Source: Oscheius tipulae (Eukaryota > Nematoda > Chromadorea > Rhabditida > Rhabditidae). From it: a DNA stretch of 64,000 nt. Position numbers and translations under genes: made by a program. The stretch spans positions 6,866,501 to 6,930,500 of the forward strand of contig JASJZH010000001.1 in assembly GCA_037178975.1 (NCBI GenBank), in the 5' to 3' direction. This document shows, piece by piece, positions 1 to 12,815 of the stretch (the first letter of the stretch is position 1; every line of letters begins with the position of its first letter). The notes beneath the pieces were generated by a model that searched no databases, was not told where the DNA came from, and saw only the letters and a list, made by a program, of their open reading frames with translations.

Positions 1-3000
1 AGCAGATGCGACCAGGAACGAATTTCCATCTTCTTCCATTCAACAAGAAGTTCTCGCAAAGGGGCCAGCTGTTCCCGAAGTGAATTAGCCCGATCGGCAA
101 GTTTCTCCCATTCTTCGCATTGTTCTAGAACGTTTACATAAATATTGAAGGAAAAGAAGTGGTATACCTAGAACATTCTCGAGCAAAGTAGACATTTTTA
201 CATGAGAAGTGGTGATTGGAGAATTGAGGAAGACTTTAACGCAGTCCAGAATCAGCTTCAAAGTGACCACTTCAGGCCATCTCTCGAGAACTTCTTTCGT
301 CCTTGTGACAAGTCCTTCGAGCAGTTTTCCAGCTTTGCGGAATTCCGTAACTGAGGCACTCCGATAGACATCCAAGACTTCGCTATTGCTGCACGTTTCT
401 CTTTCGGAGACCCATTTAGCCATCAACAGATCGGAACCTAAAATAAGTTCAAATTAGTAGCAGAAGAATTAAATTACTGATAGAAGAGTTCCTGAATTGG
501 GGTTGAAGCTGGTGTATCGTTGTAAGCAGATGTCGAATCCATGTCAGAGCCATCGAATAGCGTGCTTCTGATTCCCTCTTCTCGAAAAGACGGGTTCGGT
601 CTTGTGATGCTGCTCCGGCGTCCAGAAGCTGGCAAACATCGTCTGGAGGCAGAATTTGCTGTTCTTGAGTCACCGTTGCGAAGAACTCAAGTAGATCCAG
701 TTCATCCTTCTCTTCCTCGCTCTTTTCGCGGTAGATGTAGTCTTTTTCAGCAGACTTTGCAACATTCTTCTCGTACCTGGGAACGGAATATTGTGGATTC
801 AAAAGCCCTAAACATACCATTTTCTCCATTCTCTTCTCGCCCATTCGAGATCGACAGTTGGATCCGTCTTCTCCAAAAGGCGACGTCGGACAACAGCAGC
901 TTTCAGACGGAGTGGCATCGGAGAGCTGTCCCTGCAAGACCAGGCGAGAATCTCCGAGCTGACTGCTCCTTCTGCCGTATTCTTCAGCTGATAGTGAACG
1001 GGAAAAACACAGACGTGCAGTTCTTGTTCTTTGACAGCAACTTCCAGTTCGGCAATGACCTCATGAACGGCTGTGAGAACCATTTCCAAGGCTGTCAGGA
1101 ATCCCATAGAGACGTCGACGAATGAGGAGAATTTAGATAGAACGGCCTGAAAACTGTTAGTTTAGTAGGAGGAATAATTACCTGTTTGAAACTAGATGCA
1201 CTGACGACGAAAGAGCTCAACTGTGCATGATGCAGACGGATTTGGTCGACAACCTTCAACGAATCCATGTCCAGTTGGGTCATTTTTTTCGCCACTTCGA
1301 CTGCGACCTCGTGAAACGAGCGAATCTCTCCGCAAAGATCCGTGTACTGTAAACAGTGTTTTGATCGAAAAGGAAGGAATCACTAACCAGATTCGCATTC
1401 TGACGATAAACGGGTGTCTCGTTGGTGATACAACGGCATATCTCCTCACGAAGAGAAGCTCTCGTTGCCATAAGAGTCGCAATGATGGGATGAGCCGAGT
1501 TGCGATCACAATCGGCCTCCTGACAGGCCATTCCTTCTCGCCACTGCCCCAAGATCCGTAGCTGACGATCAACAAGCTCGAGCTTCATTTTAAGATACCG
1601 CGATTTCTCCTCTTCATAAATGATAGGATCGATTGTATTCCGCGGCGGTATCGTCTAAGTTGTAACATTGGAAGGAAAACAATGATCAAGTATACCATTT
1701 CCATCATTCGAACTGCTGCTTCAATACGACCCTTCCAGCCCTCAATATCCGATGTTGACCATGCTGTGAGCGTCTTTGGAACGGATTCAAGTTCGTTTCT
1801 AAAAACCAATATTGTCTAGTTCAAAACTCAAAAAACACCTCAAAGTATCGTCCAGCATCGTTCCACTAGCCGCCAGTCTCCACATTTTTTCAATGAAGGT
1901 GGTGAGAGTCAAATCCTGGAGATCGTTCACTGTGAGAGAGCTCATATTGACATCGAAGTCGAGTGTTTTCCAGAACTGAGCGTAGATGAAGGAGAAGGTT
2001 CCTTTGCGAGGCAGAGCTAGGATTTTGGTGTCGGCCATTTCGGCATTATTGAAGCTCGTGTTGAGAAGAGCCATAATCCGCGAGAATCGCTCGTAAACCG
2101 GTGTTGTCCAGCTCAAATGACAGAGAGCTTTTTGACTGTCGAACATCGAGTCCTGCTCGTCGGTTCGAAGGCATTTCAACGAAGCCAGTAGTAGCTCGGC
2201 CTTCTGGGCAAGTTTCAAACTGGCGACGATAGCTGAACTCGTTGGCTCCTCCTCCGTTCCGTCCATTTCCATGGGTTCATCAGTATTTTCATGCGGGGAA
2301 ACGACGTGTAAAAGTCTTTAAAGATACGTTTTCAAACAAGATATAAGGAAAACGGACCTTTTGCAATCGTCTTCCGTTTCAAAAGCATTGACCAGACGAT
2401 GATTCTCGTACAGGTCCATGTAGGTTGTGACGAATATCTTATGTGCTTCAGATGTCCAGCTCTTTTTGATGTCTTCGACGAATTTGACGAGCGAATCATG
2501 GCTATAATAAGCTCTTTACTATTCACACATTCTAAAACATACCCGTGGAGATTTCCCAAATCCTCTAGATAGTTGAAGGCCAAGTAGATAGGCGCACAGC
2601 CAGCTCGATCGGTCAGACTGGTTCGTAGAGTCTTGACGAGGAGAACGAATGATAGGCAGTCCAGGATGACACGGTTTTCAGGACCGAAAATGCCTTCTCG
2701 CAGCGCAGTCATAGCCACATTGGAAAAGTGGCAGATCTTCTCAATTGTTTTGAAGGCATGCGGGTGTCGGGCCAATTCGTCTGAAAACCAAAGGATAGAC
2801 ATTGATGAAGAATAAACAAACATTTAGACAATGAGCAACCCAACTGCTCCGCTGAACCATCTGCGCACTTCATCGATTCCATCGCAATAATAGACCATTC
2901 GGAAACTGTAGAATCGACTAGCCTATAGCATTGATTAGCACTAAATCAAAGTAGGCTCACTTTTGAAGAATCGACAGTGAAGCGTCGGTTAGAACTTTCT

Positions 3001-6000
3001 TTCCGAGAAGACGAGTGTCGATAGGAATAGCAGACGGGGATATATCTTTGACAATGTGGTTGAGACGGCTGGCGAAACGATCGCCTGAATTGTCTTTTAG
3101 TGAACCCAATAAAGGCAATTACCAAGTTTGTTGAAAGACTCGCGAAAACCCTCGTAATTGAGAAGTTTTGTCGAAGAAGCAAGAGTTGCTAAGAAGGCGC
3201 GATTGATTGGATCATGATCGTTTGGATGCCACTGATTCAGGTTCCACTTGAGATAGCTCTCCGAGTCGAGTTCTAACAGTCTTGGACATGGAATAAGCTC
3301 CGTCTCGGACTCGATTTCAGATTCGAAATGAATGTTCAAGTGTCGACAAGCTTCCTCGATTCGCATCTCCTTCAAAAGAATACAGAATTGGAGCTGCGTT
3401 TCGGCCGGATAATGAACAAGAGCTTCCGATATCTGAAAGATGAATGTTCGTCTCGAGAGAAGACAACGCGTAACCTGTTTGGGGATGGGCTGACCGGAAA
3501 GACTGGCCAAGGATGTCGAGTCACATTCGGTAGTGTTCCAGGCCAAATCAACGAAAATCTCGACACTTCTGTTGCGCATAGCACGGGAGATTTCACCGTC
3601 TCGAGGATCCATCGTAAGAAAGACTCTGAAAATAATCTCTCACATGTTTTTTGAGAAAAAAACATACCTAAAGTCCTTATGCGGCTCCAGTGGTTCAAAA
3701 CTGGCTTGTCGTTCCGAAATTACCAGTTTTCCATCGTTCTCCAGACAACTATTGAGTCGGTCGAGGACGGCAGCACTGCACATGTTCACATTTTCAATAA
3801 TCAGCCAATGCCCTTCGACGAAGGCCTTCACAAAAGCACTGTCTATCCAACTGAAGCGCATGTCGGCTCTGCTAGCACATTGAAGTTCCTGTCGACATTT
3901 TTCCATCAAGTGCGGCTCATTTTTAAGTTGGCTCAAAGCGAGTTCCGTTGCGATCTCCAGCTCCAAAAGATTCTCAGCATAACGGAGTTTCTTTATCGTC
4001 TTCTCGTCAATTTTTTCATGAATCGTGTTTGTTATTTCGGCTTTGGCTCGTTCAATGGCTGTTCCATCAATCACCTGGTAAACAAGATTTGACAAGAAGA
4101 TCTAATTCCTACTTGTTCGTACGATCCGATAAGCTCTTGGGCGTCTGTCTCCGAGGTCAGACTAATATTCTCCAGCTTTACACCACAAATCGAGGCCAGG
4201 TTCTCGATTGTTGACCGTTTTCCACAGCCTCGTGGTCCAACCACTAGACTTAGCCAGTGCATTCTAACACAACTAGCCAGTCTTGACATCAGAGGAGTTT
4301 GACTCGTAAATAGGCAGTTCTTACTCGTATTCGTCGTGTTGTTTCGTGTTAGAGCAGTCTGAAAACAATTTGTCTACCCAGTAAATCAGTTCCCTACCTC
4401 TCCAATCAAAACTGTCTCCGAATCTGCAAAGATAGAGACTGGAGGAGCGATACAGGGTTCAAGGAAGAGCTCTTCAAACATTTCGGAAACTTTAGTACGA
4501 TCTTCATCCTTTCGAAGTCGGCTAACAAACAGTAGATGGTATGCCGCACACATGTTCTGGGTCTGTAAATTGATAATAGAATAAGGAGAGCCTAAACAGA
4601 CCTCGGAATAAAGCTGAAGCCAACGAAGCAGATCACGTAGATTGAAAGTGAACGGGCCTCCATGTAAGTGGTGTTCTTGTGAGAGCCTGTAGACGATTTC
4701 GACCTGAACATTTCAATTTTTATGTTTTGTAGAATTATAAAATCTCACCATTGCATGAATCTGAGTATGCGTGAGGACTTTCTTCTCGTCAACCTCCTGC
4801 ATGATGAAGATGATGTCGTCTTTGGTCAGATCGTCTACCCAAATCTAAAAACAAGTTAACGTATGGACATATTAAAGTCGAACTCACGCTGGTGAATCTA
4901 TTGACAAAACTCTTGGGAAGAGCACGTCTGTTTCCTCCTTGAGCTCTGGGATTCTGACAGGCAAAGAAGCGACATTGACTGTCCGAAGGAATCTCGAAGT
5001 TTTTGTTCAGCTCGGCAATGTAGAGCACACGTCGGTGATCGAAGCAGGCATTGAGACCCTCGAGTACAGACTGGGAGGCCAGATTCATCTCGTCGAGCAG
5101 AATCCATTCGCCGCGCTTGATGGCTCGCAAGACAGGACCATCCTCCCAGCGGAAGGAGATGGAGCCGTCTTCAAGAACCACAGGCACGTCGCTGCCGAAG
5201 AGATCGGAGAGGTCCTACAACAAGAATCTAGTCAAATATGCTCTACAAGACGATACCGTTTGGTCAGACAGATTCAGGCGAGTGATGGGATTACCTGTGA
5301 GTTGAGCCAGGGCCATGACAGTACTCGATTTTCCACAACCAGGTGGTCCTTCCAATAGAACGGGCTTGTTGATCAGAAGACCGCGAGCGATTCGGTAGAA
5401 GTTGGTGATGCAGGTTGGTGCCTTAAGAGAAAAAGCTCTTGGGCGTGACGGTCTGATTGTCCCATAGGGAACGGAAATCCAGCCAATAGATATTCTATCA
5501 GGATGAAGTTGAACTTGGCGTTTGTCAGTAGACACAGGAGCGGTTGTTTTCAGCAGAGAATTCAGCTAAGATGACCGATGATTAGAGTACAACAAAGGAA
5601 AGTACCATTCGGTCGGCATCTTCGAGAATAGCTTCGGAATCGATCGCCATTCGAGTAGGAAGACTTTCCAGTGCGTCCAGAAAGACAGCAGTCAGGGCTT
5701 CCTTTACTGCCGAATGAACAGAAAGACCGTTTGAAAGCATCGAACCGAAGAGGTCAGCGCAAGCAACAATGTCTCGAACCGAAGGAGCATGTCTAAAAGG
5801 TTTTTGGGAAGCGGTCAACAAGATTGGTTTACCTGAATACATGAGAATATTTGACGAAAAAGTCAGCAATCCAGGCAACCACGCACTCTGCTGCTTCTGT
5901 TGGTCTTGGCAGATCACTGGCAGCTTCGACTGTCTTCAGCCTATTGTCAAAAATGCTGACGAGTTCGGGTTTCTTGTATTCCGATGAAGACCAGACTTCG

Positions 6001-9000
6001 GTGAAGCGATTCCTCAAGGCTTTGGACAGCTCCTTCTTGCCATAATCGCCTCCGGGATTCATTGTCGCAATCATCTGATAGCCTTCTCGTGCACGAACTT
6101 CGTGGACTTCAACACCCGCATCGGACAGCAGAAGAGAGCGATCCTCCTCGAAAAGTGGATTCAGACGTTCGAGAACAGAGTCTTCGGCTAGGGAAATCTC
6201 GTCAACTAGAAGAGGACATCCGGCTTTCATGGCAGTTATCACAACTCCATCAGACCACTCGAAACTAAAAAAAAAAAACACTGGTCAACTCGCAAAAGAA
6301 GAGCACTGACCCTCCGCCATCTCTAGGTCTCAATCTGCCGAGCAGATCTGCGGTTTCCGTTCGCTCGTGACAGTTGATAGTCAATAATTGTCCTTTTCCC
6401 ATCGTCTCTGCTAGACTAGTCTTTCCTCCTCCAGTTTCGCCGACCATTAGAATAGCCTCATTGTGTTTCCAGCCCTGAAAGTGGCTTATTGGGAGACTGT
6501 GACCCTACAACGTACTTGTTCAGTTAGTACGAGCATTCTTCTCATTCCGTAGGTGAGAACAACCTTGTTCGTGTTTATTTCTCTCGGAAAGTAAGGTGAA
6601 TTAGCGGCAAAGAGAGCCTCAGGATCGATTTTCCGCTTTAAAACTTTCTCCAGCGTTTCCAAGACGGTAACCTCATCCTTCTTATCGCGACAGCGGCCAG
6701 CGAGAAGGAAATAGCCATGTTCTACGAGAATCTGAAGCCAGTCAGTCTGGGGATCGTCTGAAAGTCGTTTGGCCCAGCGGAAGACATCTCTGAGCGTCAT
6801 GAGTCCTGAAAAGCGTTGATGACGAAAGGTTTTAACAGAGATACATACCGTCTTTTGCCGAAAATAGTCCGCTCAAGGATCGCTTATTTCTTAGCTCGAC
6901 AAGAACGGCAATCATCTTTTCTGCCGCGGAGAGATGAATTTTGCATCGTTTCTCGACCTAAAATAATAAACGGTTGGAACACAATAGGGAACCACATACC
7001 ATATGAGCCAGCTCGTCCATGGGTAAATGATGGAACTTGAGCACGACGAAACGACTCAGCAAAGCTCTTGACAGTCTTTTTCTTCCAGAATACGTGCCGG
7101 CTGGATTCTGCGTTGCAAAGAGACGAAATCGCGGATGCGCCTTGATAGTCTTATTCAATTCGGGAATGAAAAGCTCGCGATTATCGTCCAAGAGCCGGTT
7201 CAAGGACTCTATGACATCGGTGGGAGCCAAGTTGAGTTCGTCGAGAATGACCCAACTGCCCTTGCGCACAGCTTTGACCAGGGCTCCTTCGGCAAAAACC
7301 AGACGTCCCTCTTCTCCGGCCACATAAGATCCCATGTATTCTTGGATGTCCGTATGTTCGTGATTGTTAATTCGGATGACTTCATTTCCAGTTGCACGGC
7401 CAAGATATGTTACAATAGCCGTCTTTCCTGCACTGGTTTCTCCCTCGAGTAGAACCGGAAATCTGAAAAGAACAAGTTAGTGCATTAAAATATTAATTCA
7501 CACCTTCCACTCGAAATTATTCGTGAAATTTCGGCCAAGTTTTCCTTGACCGTCTTCGTCAGCACGTAATTATCCTCAGTTTTGGGCAGCAGTGTCCCGC
7601 ACTCGATCCAATAGCCTTCAATTTTGATGAATCTCTGCTCGTCGGTCACTCCGCTTGGAGGTGGGATTGGGACTGTGGTGGCTACTTTGAAGACTTGTTG
7701 AATCTTTGCCTTCATCTTGCTCTTTTCTTCGGAATCTAGATTAGTTAGGAAGGCCATGCTGATTGCTTCGTAAACGTTGCGCTCTTCGCTACCGAAACGG
7801 TCGTCAGCTGCGAACAGCAGAGCTCGACAGAAGGTTCGAAGACTGAAAAAAGCATTTTTGGGTACAAAACAGAAAAGATTACCTGTAACTGGAAGGATAA
7901 TCTTTTTTGACCTGGAGATAGAAGTTGACCAATCGCTCGACTGCCAAGTCTTTCATTGATGGGAGATATGCTTTAACGACGAGAACGAGCTGATATGGAT
8001 CACTCATTTCGGAAACATAGAATTCCGTGAATCTACAAAATAGAAAGTCTACTCCCGAAAATCGCTGTACCTGGTCCTAACACTTGTGGGCAATCTTCTC
8101 TTTCCGGCATCGGTTGCCGGATTCATGCAGGCGAATAGTCGGAAGTTCGAATGAGCATCTGGAGAGGAAATGGCGTGAACTATGGCATCAAGACATTCCG
8201 GAGGAGCCAGATTGATTTCATCTACCAGCAGCCAATGTCCATTTTGGACAGCTTCCAAGACGGCTCCTCTTGTGATCGCGAATGGGACGGCATTCTTTTC
8301 GATACCTTCTCGAATTTTCCTGGCCCTTACAACAACCTCAGCCCATCGTGGGTCCTGAAAAAGAGTTGCTCAAATTTAAAAACAAGGCTCACCGAATCGG
8401 GTTTAGCAGCGGAAAGAACCTTTACGGCAGTTTTCTCGGCCAAGGAAAGGTAATCGCGATACCGACCCGTATTCAGACAAGACTCCAGACTATCGAGGAA
8501 TTTTCTGTTCTGATCAGGTTTCAGATTGGAAGTGAAGACGTCGTGATAAAACTTGGTAAATGGTTCCATGAGACTGCCGATCGATGTAGGCTTGTAACTG
8601 AAACCGGCACTTATTTGAACAAATAGACGACACGAACCCTTCAAGAAGTTCGTCCGAATCAGATGTTGGACTCAAATTGACGACTTTCAGGATGACATTC
8701 AGCTTGGAAGCGAGATCTTGCACGACGGACGTCTTTCCAACTCCGGTCTCTCCGACCAAAAGCATCGATTCCTTCTCTCTGACACAAACTGCAATTCTCT
8801 CCATCAGTTGTAGTACATCTCTGAAAAGAAAACTTCTTGTTTTCAAAATGACAAGGCTACCTCGTATGTCCCAAGCGATGATGCTGGACGAATTTCAGAG
8901 ACGGGGCTCGTGGAAGAGTACATCTTCCGATTGTACAGTGGTAATCATCGTGAGTGAAGGATGGTTGTCGCATTTTCAGATGAGAAGCAATTTGATCAGG

Positions 9001-10071
9001 GGTGACGCTCAGTCTGGCTGCAATCTGAAGCAGGATAAGGAAATTAGTACGATCTGAAGCAGTCTCACCTTTTCGCAAAGAAGAAGAGATCGTTCGGACA
9101 GTTCAGACAGCGCCCAGACATCAGCTAGCTCGGTGAAGAGGTTCATCGGCTCAGAATGATCGGTCAGACGATTGAGGCGAGCACAGGCTCGAAGGAAGTC
9201 GCTCGAGGTCAAGGATCTGCTGTTTCCATTGGCCGGCACGGCTTCGATAGTTCGAAATATGTTGATGAGCGTTTTGCGAAGATCCGAACACCGCGGATAG
9301 GACTATAAAATGTTTTAGAAAGTAAAATACTCGGCGTACCTGTAGAACTAGGCGTCCCAACTCTTTATCGGAAAGTGCCTCCAGATTCACGCGACAGACC
9401 TTCTCCAAAATCGTGTTTTTCTTTCCCTTCCCACTGCTGGTCGACAGAAGACGTGCCTTCTCATGGAACGGAATGCTTTCTCCGCTTGGAAGTTGAATTC
9501 TTCGGCTCTTGGCAATTTCCTTGAAAATGCTGATAACGTCCGAATTGGCCATGTCGATGTCTTCCAAAAGGATGAGCGAGGGTTCGGCTAGCCATTGGGT
9601 CAAGTTAGATTGCTTCCATTGGAATTGTCCGGCCACTTCCGTACAATGGTAGGATCCGAATACGCTCTTCGAGTCAACTTGGTCTCCCATCTGCATGCTT
9701 CTAAGCTTCAATCCAAATTTTTCGGCTATATGCGCTCCAAGGAACGACTTTCCACAGCCGATCGGACCCTGAATTGAAGAACGTGATTGAAAAAGCTACA
9801 GACGTACTTCGATTACAGTGAACTCTTTTTGTTGGACGAAACAGCCGACTTGATAACTGAGAGCTTCTCTTGTAGGTAAGATCGTCATTTTCCTTTCTGG
9901 AAATTCCAAGTAAAATGTAAACTTTGATCAGTTACCATCGCTGCAAGTTGGAGTCGGCTCTTCTGGCTCAAACTTCTTCTTAGGGGCGATAATTTCGACT
10001 TTCTGCGGCTCACCCTCCAATTTCCGCTTCTTGGCTCGTTCCTTCTTCTCCTTCTTATTTTTAGAGCCCAT
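1..10071 (-). CDS. MDN1: Midasin (60S ribosome maturation AAA ATPase), N-terminal part, incomplete
   Basis: Giant dynein-like AAA ATPase that removes assembly factors from pre-60S ribosomes in nucleolus and nucleoplasm. The start codon at 10069-10071 opens a lysine-rich segment (MGSKNKKEKKERAKKRK) and is preceded by a TTTTCAG acceptor. Six AAA modules follow in order, joined through many 40-60 nt introns. Walker A motifs: GPIGCGKS (about 9742-9768), GETGVGKTS (about 8730-8765), GETSAGKTA (about 7421-7456), GETGGGKTS (about 6411-6450), GPPGCGKSS (about 5320-5355), and a degenerate GPRGCGKR (about 4215-4245). Walker B examples are LLVDEINLAP, VILDELNLAP and ILLDEMNLAS; module 6 has IIENVN. About 2,900 residues are present. 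The long linker, acidic region and MIDAS domain lie beyond the left edge. Only about 75 residues precede AAA1, far fewer than the roughly 300 I recall for yeast and human. Identification is secure; individual exon ends are not all checked. Confidence 0.95.
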
Positions 10072-10441
10072 TTTGGCTGAAAACAAATGTTAAATAAGAG
10101 AGAAGTGGAAAGGGAAGAAGCGCCAGTAATTTCTTTATAATTTGCCTAGATTGTTTATATAGCAAACCGACAAGATGTATGGGAGACACTGAATACATAT
10201 ACAAGGACTAGCAAAAGTCAAAAAAAAATGGGCAAGACGTTGTTTGACGAATTTTAGGAATTCAAACTGTTCCGTAAAGTTACTGTAGCGTGCGCGTAAA
10301 AATGTTACGCAATTGCGTATCAACTAATCGTTCTTTCCCATCACGTGAAAACCAATTTCTCTCGATTCACAAGGCCATCTCGTCTGATTTTCCACTCTTC
10401 TGACATTGTAACAGTCTCTATTTAGTCAGAGCCATCTAGTC
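10072..10441. promoter_or_regulatory. Divergent promoter region between MDN1 and ATG14
   Basis: This 370-bp gap separates two divergently transcribed genes. It holds TCACGTGA at 10341-10348, the core bound by TFEB/HLH-30 type bHLH factors, about 95 bp before the ATG14 start. It also holds a perfect 14-bp palindrome (TACGCAATTGCGTA) at 10306-10319, resembling C/EBP or PAR-bZIP sites. Function is inferred from motif and position only. Confidence 0.5.
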
Positions 10442-11940
10442 ATGTCCTGTGATACACGTCCTTGCACAATCGGCTTGGATTTCGCCTCGGGAAGACGGAC
10501 GTCTTCAGCAATAACTATCGCTTCGCCATCAATGAATGGTAAGGACTCTGAAAAATCAATACATTTGAGTTACAGTCATCCAGTCTGAAGGCTTTAGCTC
10601 TCCGAGGGACTCTGCTCACACTCCGCCAGGAATAGTCACTAAAATTGAGACCAGAATGTTCAAACATCCCAATCCAGGGTGAGAGAGTAGTTACAAAGAG
10701 CTTATATTCTTTTCAGGTCGACCGCCTCCTTGAAATGTATTTGCACCAACTGTCTAAAGGAAAAGGAAAACTCGCTCTGCAAGCAGTGTACCAAAGAGAA
10801 ACGTAAGATTCAAACTAATTTTGATGCTGTCTCTTCAGTGAAATTCTACTCCCGGAAAGAGACATTGGCTCAGAAACAACAGGAGAAGATTCAGTTAAGT
10901 GAAGAGATCGACGCGGTCGCCGGAGCCTCGGTAATATCCGACCACTGTGTCCAGTACTTCTTCTTTTTAGTGCCAACTAGCGGCTGAGGCCAACTCGACA
11001 TTCGATAGAATCGAAGTGTTGAAGAATTTGATCGAAAAGAAAAGATCTCTGGTTGAAAGTAAGAAGAGAGAGAATGAGCGTCTCATCAAATCCATTAGAC
11101 GGCATGACGACAATACGAAGAAGTTTGAGCCGTATTTTGAAAAACTACGGAAGATGGAGCTGCATTGGGCAACGCGGGAGGCAAAGAGAAAAGCAGAACT
11201 GAGTCTCAAATTGGAAGAGGCAAGTTTCCGTTGTCTGAAGCATAAGAGAGTTTTAGATATCGAAGCTTCGTCGTGACTTGGGTCTCATTCTCTCCGGCAT
11301 CTTTCCAGTTACCGAAGTCTTGGCGGAAGTTGTTAACAGCAAGCCGTCCACCAATTGGGCTCTTGTTAGTCGTACGGATCCCGTCCTCGGGAACATCTTC
11401 CAAATCAGAGGAATGAATTGTCCAGACGATGAGATTTTCACTAAACTGGCTGGCGGACTGACCCAGTCTCCATTGGAACTGGCTCCAGAACTTCGATCCT
11501 ACTATGCGTCTTTCCTTCTGACTATTCAGTTGGTCAACCTGTTGGCCTACATCATGGACGTTCGCCTTCCCTACTCGGTGAGTGTCTACCTTCTTCTGAC
11601 AGTATACAAAACGAAGACTAAATCCCAGTTTCAGATCGGATTGAAGGAGATCTCTCTACGTGACCGTTGGACCAAAGAGCTCCTGGACGACGAGTGGTTC
11701 CGTCTCTGCAAGTGCATCCTCATTTTGGGTCTTCGCATCGGAATGGCTCCCGAGACTCTGCACTTCAACTGTCCTCATTCGAATCTGATCGAAATCGGCC
11801 AACATATTTATCAAGGGAAGATTGTGGAGAATCTGCAACCAATCGGACACGAGGCCAATCATTGTGAGACTGTGGCAAGTGGAAAGATTTCCGAGAGAGA
11901 ACTGCCAGACTGGGATATCATTGACGGAGAAGACTTCTAA
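10442..11940 (+). CDS. ATG14: Atg14/Barkor-like autophagy subunit of the PI3-kinase complex I
   Basis: Targets the class III PI3-kinase VPS34-Beclin complex to phagophore sites on the ER. Exons: 10442-10538, 10576-10678, 10717-10802 (or read through), 10839-10930, 10971-11219, 11257-11577, 11635-11940. The N-terminal half carries a zinc-knuckle-like CxxC...CxxC motif (CTNCLKEK and CKQC), as in human ATG14. A charged coiled coil (LVESKKRENERLIKSI) follows. The C-terminal half keeps ATG14 signatures: GIFPVTEV (human VIFPIEEV), LLTIQLVNLLAYIMDVRLP (human ATQLVNILSHILDVNLP), and an acidic end PDWDIIDGEDF (human TDWENLPS). The intron at 11220-11256 must use a GC donor (GAG|GCAAGT...TTTTAG) to keep frame. 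The possible 36-nt intron at 10803-10838 is a multiple of three and could be retained. UVRAG-type proteins are the alternative, but the cysteine motif favours ATG14 (EPG-8 in worms). Confidence 0.85.
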
Positions 11941-11987
11941 AACTTGTACATTTACGAAACGGTTCAATGAAAGCATTTATTTCGAGA

Positions 11988-12358
11988 TTACTTGGCAAGG
12001 GCGCTGGATACATTGCCATTGGCATCCTTTTTGCACTGGTACTTGGCTCCCTTGACCACGAACGTATCTCCAACCTGGACTTCCTTTCCTTCAAAATCAC
12101 GACAGGCTGAAAGAACAGATTTCTGCATTAAAATAGGACGAACCAACGATCTCTCCGACTGTCCCGCTGTCTCGTTTGTGGCAGAGGAAGACGTATCGAG
12201 TATTGGCACCTCGGACGAATCTGTCAAGTTTATTAGAACTGGTGAAGAGCTCACTTCTTTCCGACAGTACAAGACTTCTCACTCTGCATGGGGTAGGGAA
12301 CCACAGCCAGCGAGGAACAGATGATGGAGGCGAAGAGAACCAGTATGAAGAAATTCAT
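11988..12358 (-). CDS. Small secreted protein with two FN1/MIG-18-like cysteine repeats
   Basis: Three exons encode about 98 residues. A clear signal peptide (MNFFILVLFASIICSSLA) precedes two related units. The first runs from SCTVGKKFVRGANTRYVFLC and the second from ACRDFEGKEVQVGDTF to KYQC. Each has the pattern C-x(4-7)-G-x-x-(V)xxG-xx(F/Y)-x-C. This resembles the fibronectin-type-I-like domain of nematode MIG-18 proteins; that assignment is from pattern, not a search. The intron phases join GAG ATC G|CC TGT exactly. A TATAAAAGG box lies at 12414-12422, and CTTACAG ends 2 nt before the ATG. It converges on ATG14 with only 47 bp between stops. Likely extracellular; partner unknown. A related truncated copy lies at 12597. 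Confidence 0.75.
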
Positions 12359-12413
12359 AGCTGTAAGACGAAATCTTTTGTGCGACTGCGAGCCGGCAAT
12401 TTAACTTTTATGA

Positions 12414-12422
12414 CCTTTTATA
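12414..12422 (-). promoter_or_regulatory. TATA box of the FN1-like secreted gene
   Basis: TATAAAAGG on the minus strand, 56 bp upstream of the ATG at 12358, the expected spacing for a short 5' leader. Confidence 0.6.
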
Positions 12423-12596
12423 GTAGAGCCATAGAGCGTGGGCACAGCTATCGACTTCGGTCTGCCGACAAACTACAGACGATTAACCCACTATAGGTAG
12501 ATTAGAGGAACTTATGAACTCAAGACTGGCAGAAGTATCTCTCAAGAAGTATAGACTGTTTTGTCAAAGAGAATGAAAGTCTCAGAACAACTTTAT

Positions 12597-12815
12597 TCAC
12601 TCTTCCACTCCTCCTCCTCCCTCCTCTCTCTCTTCTGGCTGTATCATGTAAGTCTCGCCGAATTCTATCTCTTTGCCTTCGTCGTTGCGACAGGCTGAGA
12701 ATGGGAAGTAAGCTCAAATGACATACTGAATGAACCAACAATCTCGCCGTAAGCAGCTCCGTTTTCTGCCTCGAAGATGTACATGCTAAGAGACAGCCAG
12801 TAATACGCAATTCAT
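12597..12815 (-). pseudogene. Truncated paralogue of the FN1-like secreted protein
   Basis: The frame MYIFEAENGAAYGEIACRND...GETY, joined over one intron with the same GAGAT(T/C)G|CC splice phase, matches the second half of the neighbour at 11988-12358. It ends in a glutamate/glycine tail (EEREEGGGG) and TGA overlapping AATAAA (TGAATAAA). Upstream there is a TATA-like TATAAATTTT (about 12850-12862) and an ATG at 12815. That start gives only MNCVLLAVS before a stop, and no intron restores a signal peptide or the first repeat. It therefore looks like a promoter-bearing copy that lost its 5' coding half. An unseen 5' exon could still rescue it. Confidence 0.5.

Noticed and set aside
541-1125. 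194-codon plus-strand ORF at the left end
   Set aside because: Antisense to midasin exons and introns; composition is that of a reverse-strand shadow.
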